In this document: in pieces, positions 32,707 through 41,160 of the stretch | Layout: the number at the start of each line of letters is the position of its first letter | How positions within the stretch are numbered: the stretch's first letter is position 1 | Position numbers and translations under genes: made by a program | Assembly: GCA_023413135.1 (NCBI GenBank) | Contig: JAEZQK010000041.1 | Location: forward strand, 7,362 to 71,361 | Length of the DNA: 64,000 nucleotides | From: Bacillota bacterium | GTDB taxonomy: Bacteria; Bacillota; Clostridia; Christensenellales; Aristaeellaceae | Direction: 5' to 3' | The notes under the pieces: generated by a model | Seen by the model: only the letters and a program-made list of their open reading frames with translations | What the model was told of the DNA's origin: nothing | Databases searched by the model: none

Positions 32707-34887
32707 CTATTCCAAACGCACCTGCATATGATCCGCGTCGAAGTGCACCTCAATGGTAAATACATCCCCAAAGCATGTGCAGCATGCGGTGCCACCATCG
32801 GCAGCGACGCTTCCTTTAGCGTCAGGCGCATAAACAGTGTACCGGCAGACAAGCCCCGCAAATCCGTTAAGTTCAAGAACCAGGCCGTTTCCGTACCGGT
32901 TCGCTGCCTTCACGCTCACAACATCCATGGTCACATGCCGGTCAGAACCTACCAGGCACGGCTTTTTATCGGTGATGTCGTACAGACCTAGTACCGTGGT
33001 ATCCCCCAAAGGCAGCGCGGGCAGCAAAATCCGCCCGTCGGATACGACGCGTCCCGTTTGCGCCCAGAAATCAAAGGCATAGTAGATACGGTCCTCAGGA
33101 AGACTCAAAGCCTTCACACAAAGCGATACCTGCATGAGCGGTGTCACCGCACAGCGCTGCATAACGCACCAGCGACGGCCCGATTGCTCAAAGTGGGTAC
33201 ACCACAAGGAGGCATAAGGCGTTTCTTCCTTTTCATAATGGCCGATTTCATAGCTGCCCCGATTCAATTCCACATCCTTGCGGATACTGTAGCAGGCTGG
33301 GCTTTCATAGCAGATGGGGCCAGTTTCCGCCGTCCGCACGGTGGCGCCGGGCAGCGTCCTGCGTATCAGGTCCAGGCGCTGCTCGTCATAGGATTCAGGC
33401 TTGTCGGAGATCATGTACAGCCCGCCGGTGAGTGTCACCATGGACAGCATCATCCGCACCCAATTGAGCTCCCCACGGACGCATACATGATCCGGGTCCA
33501 CGGTGAACAAAATCCGCTGGGCAAAGAACCAGCGCGCCGTTTCCCTTAGCTGCATGCTGTAAGCATGCCAATTAGCGTTGGCATCGGTGGCCACGCGCAT
33601 AGCGTCGCACACTCCGATGGATTGGGTCAAAACGCCCCAGCAGGAAAGATAATAGGCGTCCTCGCCGATCCCTTTGCGGGCCGCCTGCATGTAGGATATC
33701 ATCCGCTCCTGGGCCTCGTCATCGGTCATAAGCCCCAGGCGAACAGCTTCCTGCAGGCCGTCAAAGATCAGGTGACGGATGGAGTCCGATTTAAAATAAT
33801 CGTATCCCGCTTCCCGCAGCGCCTTATAATATGGTGTGATTTCATTTTCCAGCATCGTGGGTGTGCAGTCGATCACATACTGTATCCAGTCGCCCAGGAT
33901 CAATTCGCCGTCCGGTTTGCGCAGCATGTAGGGAAGCGCTTGGCATGCCTCACGGTTGGTCAGCGTGGCGTTGGTCCAGATACCGGCGCGGAAACCTGCT
34001 CCGCGGATGGCTGACACGATCCCCGCATGGCCATCCGGGAATTTCTCATTTGTTTTAATCCAGCTTTCTCCGATGGGCTTCCCTGCCGCCGGAGGGACCA
34101 GCGGGTTTTGATAGCCGTCGTCCAATTGCAGGGTATCCAGACCGTACTTTTTCAAAGGCATCAGGGTTTGTGCTGCCTTTTGCACATGCTCTTGCGTCAC
34201 CTTGCCATGATACGCCTCCCAGGAGCACCAGCCGGACACGGCCTCCTCCTTGGGCCTTCTCAGCCAGGGTTTATGGTTCTCATATCCCAAATGCATGCTG
34301 TAGAACCTGGGCCTTAAAAGAATCACAAGGGGCTTGGCGTTCAGCTTTACTGTAAAGGTGGCGGAATAGACGGCGCCCTTCTCCCGGATGGCGCCGCCCA
34401 GCCAGGAAAAATCATAGCCGTGCCAGGAAACAAAATAATCCCATACGAGGGAATAAAGCCCGTTGACACCCTCGATCAGCGGATGGCCCCACTGGCCCAG
34501 GATGGCCTGGCCGCTTTGGGCGCGCCCGGGCCGCAGCACCGCCATCTCATGGGGGAAGGATACGGTAACATAAAGCTCCGTCTCCCGGTCAGCTGCGATA
34601 ATAAACTGCTGGATAAAGGGCCGCGACTGAAAATCCCCGTCTGAGTGAAAGCGCAACGAGGGCTTGCATGCATCCTTATACTGCATGCGGATCACATCAA
34701 AACCATTGTAGGTCAACAGAAAAACCATGTCCTCCGGGTCTCCGGACAGCCTGGCATGGCAGATGGGCGGCACATCCAGTACCGGGTACATACGCTTTTT
34801 CAGCATGCTTTGAAGGCTGGGCATCGTCATGGCAGCAGATTCCTTTACCGTAGCTGTCGGGGATACCTTGCCGTTTAAGTCGTTCAT
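32707..34887 (-). CDS. Alpha-galactosidase-like glycoside hydrolase (GH36/GH27 clan)
   Basis: A 726-residue cytosolic enzyme without signal peptide. The C-terminal two-thirds follows the GH-D clan: LQLDDGYQNP, FRAGIWTNATL, YFKSDSIRH with the predicted nucleophile Asp368 in the Lys-x-Asp motif, and a later DAMRVATDANANW segment likely carrying the acid/base Asp. Clan members remove terminal alpha-galactose. The gene lies last in an operon with two ABC permeases and a solute-binding protein, near a GH110-like alpha-1,3-galactosidase, which supports an alpha-galactoside substrate. It could instead be a GH36-like enzyme of other specificity. The start is preceded by AAGGAGCA. Confidence 0.82.
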   Translation of the reverse strand: MNDLNGKVSPTATVKESAAMTMPSLQSMLKKRMYPVLDVPPICHARLSGDPEDMVFLLTYNGFDVIRMQYKDACKPSLRFHSDGDFQSRPFIQQFIIAADRETELYVTVSFPHEMAVLRPGRAQSGQAILGQWGHPLIEGVNGLYSLVWDYFVSWHGYDFSWLGGAIREKGAVYSATFTVKLNAKPLVILLRPRFYSMHLGYENHKPWLRRPKEEAVSGWCSWEAYHGKVTQEHVQKAAQTLMPLKKYGLDTLQLDDGYQNPLVPPAAGKPIGESWIKTNEKFPDGHAGIVSAIRGAGFRAGIWTNATLTNREACQALPYMLRKPDGELILGDWIQYVIDCTPTMLENEITPYYKALREAGYDYFKSDSIRHLIFDGLQEAVRLGLMTDDEAQERMISYMQAARKGIGEDAYYLSCWGVLTQSIGVCDAMRVATDANANWHAYSMQLRETARWFFAQRILFTVDPDHVCVRGELNWVRMMLSMVTLTGGLYMISDKPESYDEQRLDLIRRTLPGATVRTAETGPICYESPACYSIRKDVELNRGSYEIGHYEKEETPYASLWCTHFEQSGRRWCVMQRCAVTPLMQVSLCVKALSLPEDRIYYAFDFWAQTGRVVSDGRILLPALPLGDTTVLGLYDITDKKPCLVGSDRHVTMDVVSVKAANRYGNGLVLELNGFAGLVCRYTVYAPDAKGSVAADGGTACCTCFGDVFTIEVHFDADHMQVRLE

Positions 34888-34899
34888 TCGGTTTGCTCC

Positions 34900-35799
34900 T
34901 TAGCCCTTTACGGCTCCCAGTGTGATTCCGCCAACAAAATACCGCTGGAAGAAGGGATAGATAAATAGGATGGGGACCACCACGATCACCGTGGTCGCAG
35001 CCCGCACAGTTTGAGGCTGAATGGTGCGCATGCTGGCATACAATTGCTGCTGGTTCTTGATTTCCGCCAGCGCCGTGGCCTGATTGAGAAGCCGGTAGAG
35101 GATGATTTGCAGGTTATCCCACTCACCGTTCTTGGAATACAGGGATACATCGAACCAGCTATTCCACTGGGCCACGCCGATATAGATGGCGATGCAGGCC
35201 AGCATGGGCATCGCCAGGGGGACGGCCACCTTGAAAAAGGTTTTCAGCTCGCCGGCGCCGTCGATCCGGGCCGACTCGAACAGCGAATCGGGGATGCCCT
35301 GGATATAGCTGGCGGCCAGCAACATGTAGTAGCAGGAAAAAAGGTTGGGGATGATGTACACCGAGAAGCTGTTTTGGAAACCCAGCCGCATCATTAAAAG
35401 ATACGTGGGGATCAGCCCTCCGGTAAAGTACATGGTGATGATGAACAATATCCGCATGAACCTGCGGCCCAAAAAGGTGCGGCAGGAGACAATATATCCC
35501 AAAAGTGCATTGCACGTAACGCCAAGGGCGGTGCCCACCACCACACGCAGTACGGATACCCACGCCCCATGCAGCAGGCTTTTGTTTTTAAATACGTACT
35601 CAAAATTGGACAAAGAAAATTTCCGGGGCCAGAAGTAAAGCTTGCCCAGCACTGCATCGCTGCCGTCATTGAACGCAAAGACAAGCACATTCCAGAAGGG
35701 ATAGATCATCAGGAACATCAAAAGCGCGATCAGGATTGCGTTGATAAGGTCAAAGGTCCGACCCGCAGGCGTTTGCTTGATATAAAAGGCTTTTCTCAT
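34900..35799 (-). CDS. Carbohydrate ABC transporter permease, LplC-like
   Basis: A 299-residue inner-membrane permease with six helices. It has IYPFWNVLVFAFNDGSD after the first helix, TMYFTGGLIPTYLLMMRLG, the EAA loop SLFESARIDGAGELKTFFKVAVPLAMP that contacts the ATPase, and the family ending PFFQRYFVGGITLGAVKG. It lacks the long N-terminal extension of the permease at 1-1008. It lies between its partner permease and the GH36-like gene on one transcript and imports the presumed glycan. Confidence 0.95.
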   Translation of the reverse strand: MRKAFYIKQTPAGRTFDLINAILIALLMFLMIYPFWNVLVFAFNDGSDAVLGKLYFWPRKFSLSNFEYVFKNKSLLHGAWVSVLRVVVGTALGVTCNALLGYIVSCRTFLGRRFMRILFIITMYFTGGLIPTYLLMMRLGFQNSFSVYIIPNLFSCYYMLLAASYIQGIPDSLFESARIDGAGELKTFFKVAVPLAMPMLACIAIYIGVAQWNSWFDVSLYSKNGEWDNLQIILYRLLNQATALAEIKNQQQLYASMRTIQPQTVRAATTVIVVVPILFIYPFFQRYFVGGITLGAVKG

Positions 35800-35811
35800 G
35801 GTGATCCCTCC

Positions 35812-36756
35812 CTAAAACAGCGCGACGTCGCTTACCTTGCGGGAGATAAAGTTGGTAACCAATACCAGGGCGAACCCAATGACCGATTTCATAAGGGTGA
35901 CCGCCGTGGCCATGGAATAGAAGCCCTCCTGTACGCCGTAGCGGTAGGTGTAGGTGTCCACCACATCCCAATACTTCTGGGTCAGGGGATTGCCGATGAT
36001 CAGATGCTGGTCAAAGCCCGCGTTGAGAATGCCGCCAACACCCATGATCCACAAAAGCACAATGGTAGGCAGTATGGAGGGCAGCGTGATATGCCGTGCC
36101 ATTCCCCACCTGCCCAGGCCGTCGATGGCGCCTGCCTGGTACAACTCCTCATCCACGCCGGACATGGCGCTCAAATAAATAATGGCCGACCAGCCCAGCC
36201 CCTTCCAGATGTTGATCAGGGTATAGATGCCCCAATACCATTCGCCCTTGTTCAGAATATTGGTGGGTTTTGTGAACAGCCCCAGACTTATCATTAAATC
36301 GCTGACCACGCCGTCGGAATTGAGCAGCGCCTTGAACATGGTTCCCGCCACCACCCAACTGATGAAATGGGGAAGGTAGCTGGCGGTTTGGATCAGCTTT
36401 TTCGTGCGGAGGCGGCCGATTTCATTCAGCGAGAAGGAGAACAGAATGGGCGTGATAAAGCCTACCGTAATGCCCAGCAGGCTCATGGTCAGGGTGTTTC
36501 TAAGCAGTTGTCCGAACACCGGGTTGCTTACAAACTGCGTGAAGTACTTCAGCCCCACCCAGTCGCATTGCCATATTTCACGGCCGGGGACGTAGTTGAC
36601 AAACGCCATTGTCAGGCCGTACATGGGATAATAGCAAAACAAAAGAACCCAGGCGATGATGGGGATGCATAAAAGCCACATCTCCCGCTGGCTTTTGAAG
36701 CTGTGCAGCAGTTGATTGCGCCTGCCGGTCTTCCTTGCCTGTTTCACAACCAGCAT
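35812..36756 (-). CDS. Carbohydrate ABC transporter permease, LplB-like
   Basis: A 314-residue inner-membrane permease, second gene after the solute-binding protein. It shows WLLCIPIIAWVLLFCYYPMYG, TASYLPHFISWVVAGTMF and the EAA loop ELYQAGAIDGLGRWGMARHITLP. The start at 36756 follows AAGGAGGGA; an upstream Met at 36876 would overlap the previous gene and lacks a site. The next permease follows after 12 bases. No ATPase is encoded nearby, so a shared MsmK-like subunit is inferred. Confidence 0.95.
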   Translation of the reverse strand: MLVVKQARKTGRRNQLLHSFKSQREMWLLCIPIIAWVLLFCYYPMYGLTMAFVNYVPGREIWQCDWVGLKYFTQFVSNPVFGQLLRNTLTMSLLGITVGFITPILFSFSLNEIGRLRTKKLIQTASYLPHFISWVVAGTMFKALLNSDGVVSDLMISLGLFTKPTNILNKGEWYWGIYTLINIWKGLGWSAIIYLSAMSGVDEELYQAGAIDGLGRWGMARHITLPSILPTIVLLWIMGVGGILNAGFDQHLIIGNPLTQKYWDVVDTYTYRYGVQEGFYSMATAVTLMKSVIGFALVLVTNFISRKVSDVALF

Positions 36757-36807
36757 GTGCCGTCTCCCTCCTTGCCTTACGAATGTAACCCCAAACCATG
36801 CACTCAA

Positions 36808-36834
36808 ATGGGGGAGGGAAACTCCCTCCCCCAT
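36808..36834. promoter_or_regulatory. Intercistronic hairpin after solute-binding protein gene
   Basis: A perfect 11-bp stem (ATGGGGGAGGG with CCCTCCCCCAT) around a five-base loop lies 23 bases after the stop of the binding-protein gene. There is no T-tract on the minus strand. It is the counterpart of the hairpin at 3022-3049 in the first ABC operon and probably skews expression towards the binding protein. Confidence 0.6.
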
Positions 36835-36856
36835 GATTAAAGATAGGCATCCGCGG

Positions 36857-38503
36857 TTATTTGCCCATGAGCGCAAGGTTGGCCTGGTAGTTTAATTGCC
36901 ACTCCTTGGTCATCAGTTCCACATTGGCCGCGGTAAGGGCATCCTGCAGGGCAACCCAGGCGGCTTCAAAGGTGTCGTCGTCCTCCGACATGCAGACCAG
37001 GGGGAAGTACTGCTTCCAGGCATCCTTCACGGCAGCTTCCGCCATGGTGAGCTCTTCGGACTTGCTGCCCATGGCTAAAAGCGCGGTGGCGTCCACAATG
37101 GTGTCCTTCATGTTTTCAAACATGATCTGCTTCCACTTGTTTTCGCTGTACCACATCTGGTTGGGCCAGACGCAGCTTTCACCGTCCGCCCAGCGGCCAT
37201 AGTAGGCGACCCAGCTTAAGAAACCGGTATTGGCGCCGAACACACCTTCCTCGTTGTAGTCCCAGTTCTCGGAAAGAAGCTGCTGCTTGGAAGTTTCGTC
37301 AAACTTCCATTCGGTAGGGCTTGTGATATCCCAGATGGAAATGGTCTTGGCAGGATCCTTGTAGGATGGCACAGGTCCCGGGATGCCCCAGTTGCATAGC
37401 GCGGAGCCGGCATCCGTCTGCATGAAGTCGATGAGCTTCATCACCGCTTCGGGGTTCTTGCACTTGTCGGTGATGATGGTCCAGGCGGAGCCCAGGTTGT
37501 TCTTGCAGGTGACGGTAGCCTTTTCCACGGCGGGGTCTTTGAACCCGATCTGGATATAGCGCTTGTTCTCTGTCCAGGTGGGGTCGGTAAGGGACCAGAT
37601 TTCGTGGCCCGCGTTATAGCCGATCCACCATCCGGCCATCATGCCCACCACGCGCTCCTGGCTGATCTTGGTGCGCAGGTCATCCCAGGCGTTGGTGAAG
37701 GAATCGGGGTCCATGGTGCCGGAACGCCAGAACTTGTTGATGAACTGTGCCATGCGCTTGCCTTCATCGGCAAAGGCCCAATAGGTAAGCGTGTCGTCCG
37801 CGTTCACCTTCCAGCCCTGCTGCAAGCCGAAATAGCCGCCCAGATAATATTCCGGGTAACCCTGGTTGTACAGGCCCAGGGAGTAACGGCTTTCGCCCGC
37901 CGGTGTGGTGGGGAACTTTTCCAGAATGGCCATGACGGCGTTATAGTAGTCATCCGGCGTCTCGATCTTTGGGCTGCCGATGGCCAGCCACTCGTCATAG
38001 CGCAGGTGGGCGCTGTAATCCGGTAGGTCCATCAGGTTGCCGAAGGATGTGGGCAGGTAGAAGAATTTTCCGTCCTTGTCGGCGTACATGGGCAGGTAGT
38101 CGCCCAGGCGTGCCTTCAGGTTGGGGGAGTTCTCAATGTACGAGGTCAGCTCCACGGCACGGCCCTGATCCACAAACTTTTGCCGGGCGGCAGTGGAGAG
38201 GTCCTTGATCACGTCGGGATACTCACCGGAGGCCAGCATCAGGTTGACCGCCTCTTCCTCATCCCCGTCGGTGGTTTGGTAGTTGAGTTCGATGTTGAAG
38301 TTTTTCAGCAGGTAGTCCTTCATGTTTGCGATGCCCTGCTTCTGTTCTTCCAGCTCGGTCCAATTGTCGCTGGCGATGAAAACGGTGACCTTCAGCGTTT
38401 CAGCAGGCACCTCCCAACCGAGCTTGTTTGGTTCAGCCAGCGCGGCACCCGCCAGGGACAGGAGCATCGCCATAGCCAAGAGCAACCCCAATACCTTTTT
38501 CAT
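36857..38503 (-). CDS. Extracellular solute-binding protein of glycan ABC importer
   Basis: A 548-residue secreted binding protein. The start at 38503 follows GAGGAGG and opens a signal peptide (MKKVLGLLLAMAMLLSLAGA, cleavage after ALA); no lipobox Cys is present. The body has features of large oligosaccharide-binding proteins of the LipO type, including LGLYNQGYPEYYLGGYFG and many Trp residues expected for sugar stacking. It is encoded first in the operon, upstream of the two permeases and the GH36-like enzyme, and downstream of the AraC gene. Confidence 0.9.
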   Translation of the reverse strand: MKKVLGLLLAMAMLLSLAGAALAEPNKLGWEVPAETLKVTVFIASDNWTELEEQKQGIANMKDYLLKNFNIELNYQTTDGDEEEAVNLMLASGEYPDVIKDLSTAARQKFVDQGRAVELTSYIENSPNLKARLGDYLPMYADKDGKFFYLPTSFGNLMDLPDYSAHLRYDEWLAIGSPKIETPDDYYNAVMAILEKFPTTPAGESRYSLGLYNQGYPEYYLGGYFGLQQGWKVNADDTLTYWAFADEGKRMAQFINKFWRSGTMDPDSFTNAWDDLRTKISQERVVGMMAGWWIGYNAGHEIWSLTDPTWTENKRYIQIGFKDPAVEKATVTCKNNLGSAWTIITDKCKNPEAVMKLIDFMQTDAGSALCNWGIPGPVPSYKDPAKTISIWDITSPTEWKFDETSKQQLLSENWDYNEEGVFGANTGFLSWVAYYGRWADGESCVWPNQMWYSENKWKQIMFENMKDTIVDATALLAMGSKSEELTMAEAAVKDAWKQYFPLVCMSEDDDTFEAAWVALQDALTAANVELMTKEWQLNYQANLALMGK

Positions 38504-38697
38504 GTGTCCGCCTCCTCTTTTGAATGCCCGTGCATGCAGATGATTGCACAAAATCTATACAACTTGCACACACCCGGCATTCATTGTGACATCATCATAA
38601 ACAATCAAAACCACCAAAGTAAATGGACGGATGGTAGAGGAACATGGACAAATGTTAGTTTTTCTTAATTTCAAGGCAAATTGCGCACATACATGCA

Positions 38698-39657
38698 TCA
38701 GTAATGTACATCATTTTTGGTTGCTTCCGGGCAGTCCTCCAAATATTCACCGCTGTCCTCCCAGCCTTCCCGCTGTTCCTGGGCAGCCCGGTAGGCATGG
38801 GGAGACACGCCATACCTTAATTTGAACAGCCTGGAATAATACAGCGGATCGTTAAAGCCGCTCTCCAGCGCCGACTGCTTCACCGTATAATTGGCCCGCT
38901 GCAGCCTTAAAATGCTTTGCTGCAGCCGAAAATCCATCAAATATTCCTTGATGGACATGCCTGTATGCTCTTTAAACAACGTGGTTAGGTAGCTGCGGTT
39001 TAGCCCCATGCGGGAGGCCATCTCATCCACGCTCAGCCGCTCGCGGAAAGAAGTCTCGATGATGGAGGTTACAATCCGCACGTATTCGTTGCCCAGGGGA
39101 GTATATTTTCGTTTGGGACTGTCGAGCCTGTCTTCCACCAAAGAGGGATGGGAGATCAAATGATGCAGCGCCTGCTGGAGCAGACCGCCAAAATACAGCG
39201 CATTGTCGGCCCGCATGCCAAGGTTGATGCCGTTTTGCAATAGAACGAACAGCTTCTCCTCCTCCTCAATGGAGCGTACGATCAGTTCCTCCGTAAAGCC
39301 GGCAGCCTGCATCAGCTCATTGCTCCAGCCGCCTTCAAACCCCAGCCAGTAATACTCCCAGGGGTCCAACTTGTCCGATTCATAATAGGCAATCTGATGG
39401 GGGAAAAACGCAAAACATTCCCCCGGCCCCACGTGATATTCCATATCGCTGGCCAGCACCCGGCCGGTACCCTTCACCACAAAATGGATCAGGCAATGGT
39501 CTCGCACCATGGGTCCATAGCCATAACCCCCGGCGGTTTGATGCCAGCCGAACTGCACCAGGGAAAGGGGCGCATCGCCGCCCTGGTGGGAAAAGTGAAT
39601 ATAGCATTCGTTTTTCTTCTGGGTAGATTCCGCCACCTGCAAAAATGGATATGGCAA
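38698..39657 (-). CDS. AraC family transcriptional regulator
   Basis: A 319-residue regulator with an N-terminal cupin-like sensing domain (HFVVKGTGRVLASDMEYHVG, GECFAFFPHQIAYYESD) and a C-terminal double helix-turn-helix (about 205-300, RLSVDEMASRMGLNRSYLTTLFKEHTG and the FNDPLYYSRLFKLRYGVSPHAYR signature). The start is TTG 39657 after AAAGGGGAA. It lies between the binding-protein gene and the divergent glycosidase genes, so it very likely activates the glycan locus in response to a sugar. The 194 bases before the binding-protein gene (38504-38697) show no clear promoter. Confidence 0.94.
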   Translation of the reverse strand: MPYPFLQVAESTQKKNECYIHFSHQGGDAPLSLVQFGWHQTAGGYGYGPMVRDHCLIHFVVKGTGRVLASDMEYHVGPGECFAFFPHQIAYYESDKLDPWEYYWLGFEGGWSNELMQAAGFTEELIVRSIEEEEKLFVLLQNGINLGMRADNALYFGGLLQQALHHLISHPSLVEDRLDSPKRKYTPLGNEYVRIVTSIIETSFRERLSVDEMASRMGLNRSYLTTLFKEHTGMSIKEYLMDFRLQQSILRLQRANYTVKQSALESGFNDPLYYSRLFKLRYGVSPHAYRAAQEQREGWEDSGEYLEDCPEATKNDVHY

Positions 39658-39689
39658 TTTGATTCCCCTTTCCAGGCCTGATTATTAAA

Positions 39690-39718
39690 AGCGTAGCATG
39701 GGAAAGAAACAGTGTCAA
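39690..39718 (-). promoter_or_regulatory. Predicted promoter for araC-type regulator
   Basis: A perfect TTGACA on the minus strand lies 17 bases before TACGCT. The -10 match is modest. It lies back to back with the plus-strand promoter at 39770-39798. Confidence 0.5.
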
Positions 39719-39769
39719 TGTACCGTATCCTCAAGCGGGCCTTGCGCAAGGCATACGGAAGGCTTCCTC

Positions 39770-39798
39770 TTGCGTTTCTCCCTGTTAGCTTCTATAAT
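39770..39798 (+). promoter_or_regulatory. Promoter for the divergent glycosidase pair
   Basis: TTGCGT and a perfect TATAAT are 17 bases apart. Transcription would begin near 39805, which rules out an in-frame ATG at 39712 as the start of the next gene and supports ATG 39868. Confidence 0.7.
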
Positions 39799-39867
39799 GA
39801 AGTCGCCAAGAGCAACCCGGCCCTTTTTCCCTGCCTCTTCGGTGAAAATCACGAAGGGGGTTTTGTT

Positions 39868-41160
39868 ATGCAATCCGGCGTACAATTCCATTCCAGCGAT
39901 CCTGTGCTCAACACCCGCTTTGACTGGGCCCGCAAGCAGGCATTGGCATATGTGCACGATCACGCGCCCATCGGACCCGTCTATGAGGCGGCCCTGCCGG
40001 GCAGGGAAGCCTTCTGCATGCGGGATGTGGCCCATCACGCGGCGGGGGCTCACGCCCTTTCCTTGGATGAACACAACTACACCATGCTGCGCCGGTTCGC
40101 CCTGGGCATCAGCGAAAGCCGCAGCTACTGTTCCTATTGGGAAATTACGTTCGACGGCAGGCCCTGCCCGGTGGATTACTTGGACGATACCGATTTTTGG
40201 TACAACCTTCCCGCCAATTTCGACGTAATGGATGCATGCCTGCGCATGTATAACTGGACGGGGGATAGCCGGTACCTTTTCAAGGAAGAATTTCGCCATT
40301 TCTACCGCATGTCGGTAGAGGATTATATCCGCCATTGGGACCGCGACCATGACGGCGTTATGGAGCGGCAGCAGGGTACCGGCCGGTGTGGAATTGCCTC
40401 CTATGACGAAAGCCCGCGGCAAAAGGGCTACAAGGTGGCAGCCGATTTGCTGGCCGCTGAGTTTCGGGGCCTTTTGACCTATGCCGATATGCTGCATATC
40501 GTCGGCGAACACGTCAGGGCAAAGGAATACGAGCAAAAAGCGCAAAGGCTGCAGGACTGGTTTGAAGATGCCTGGTGGTCGGAAAAGGAGCAGGCCTATG
40601 CCGCCGTGTGGTTTGGCGGGGATAAGTTCGGCTTTGAGTATATGGGCACCGTGGAAGGCATGCCTTTGTACTTTGGCCTGATCCGCGACCCGAAAAGGCA
40701 GCAAAAGCAACTGGACTATATCCTCAAAAATTCCGCCGACTGCGTGGAGGAATTCAGCTACCATGCGGAAATCTTCTGGCGCTACGGGCTGAATGGCAAA
40801 GCCCGTGAAGCCTTCCTTGCCATGACGAATCCGGATCTGAAGCGCAGGGAATACCCGGAGATTTCCTACGCCGCCATCGGCGCAATCGTCACCGGCCTGA
40901 TGGGCATACGCCCCAACGCGGCGGAAGGAGTATTGCATACCCGCAGCACATTGAATAGCGGCGAATTCGCCCAGGTGAACCACCTACCCCTGTGGGGCGG
41001 TGAAATTTCCCTGCTGCATGAGGGCCGGGAGCGTTCCACCCTTTTCAATCAAACGGCAAGGCCTGTTTCCTGGATGCCGGAGGGGGCAAAAGCGCCCATT
41101 GCGGTAGCCGCCGGGGAGACGAAAGCCAGCATTGGCAGCGCACAGGAGGCAAACGGCTGA
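39868..41160 (+). CDS. Six-hairpin-like glycosidase (family not assigned)
   Basis: A 430-residue protein without signal peptide. The repeated helical hairpins, acidic and aromatic residues (DFWYNLPANFDVMDACLRMYNWTGD, FSYHAEIFWRYGLNG, EYPEISYAAIGAIVTGLMGI) suggest an (alpha/alpha)6 barrel such as that of family 15, 78 or related enzymes. I cannot name the family or catalytic residues with certainty. The start at 39868 follows GAAGGGGG. Its stop overlaps the start of the GH110-like gene by one base (TGATG), so the two are coupled and probably act on the same glycan. Confidence 0.65.
   Translation: MQSGVQFHSSDPVLNTRFDWARKQALAYVHDHAPIGPVYEAALPGREAFCMRDVAHHAAGAHALSLDEHNYTMLRRFALGISESRSYCSYWEITFDGRPCPVDYLDDTDFWYNLPANFDVMDACLRMYNWTGDSRYLFKEEFRHFYRMSVEDYIRHWDRDHDGVMERQQGTGRCGIASYDESPRQKGYKVAADLLAAEFRGLLTYADMLHIVGEHVRAKEYEQKAQRLQDWFEDAWWSEKEQAYAAVWFGGDKFGFEYMGTVEGMPLYFGLIRDPKRQQKQLDYILKNSADCVEEFSYHAEIFWRYGLNGKAREAFLAMTNPDLKRREYPEISYAAIGAIVTGLMGIRPNAAEGVLHTRSTLNSGEFAQVNHLPLWGGEISLLHEGRERSTLFNQTARPVSWMPEGAKAPIAVAAGETKASIGSAQEANG

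Noticed and set aside
39715..40983. A 422-residue minus-strand frame
   Set aside because: It is antisense to the six-hairpin-like gene, crosses its promoter and shows no family motifs; long antisense frames are expected at this base composition.
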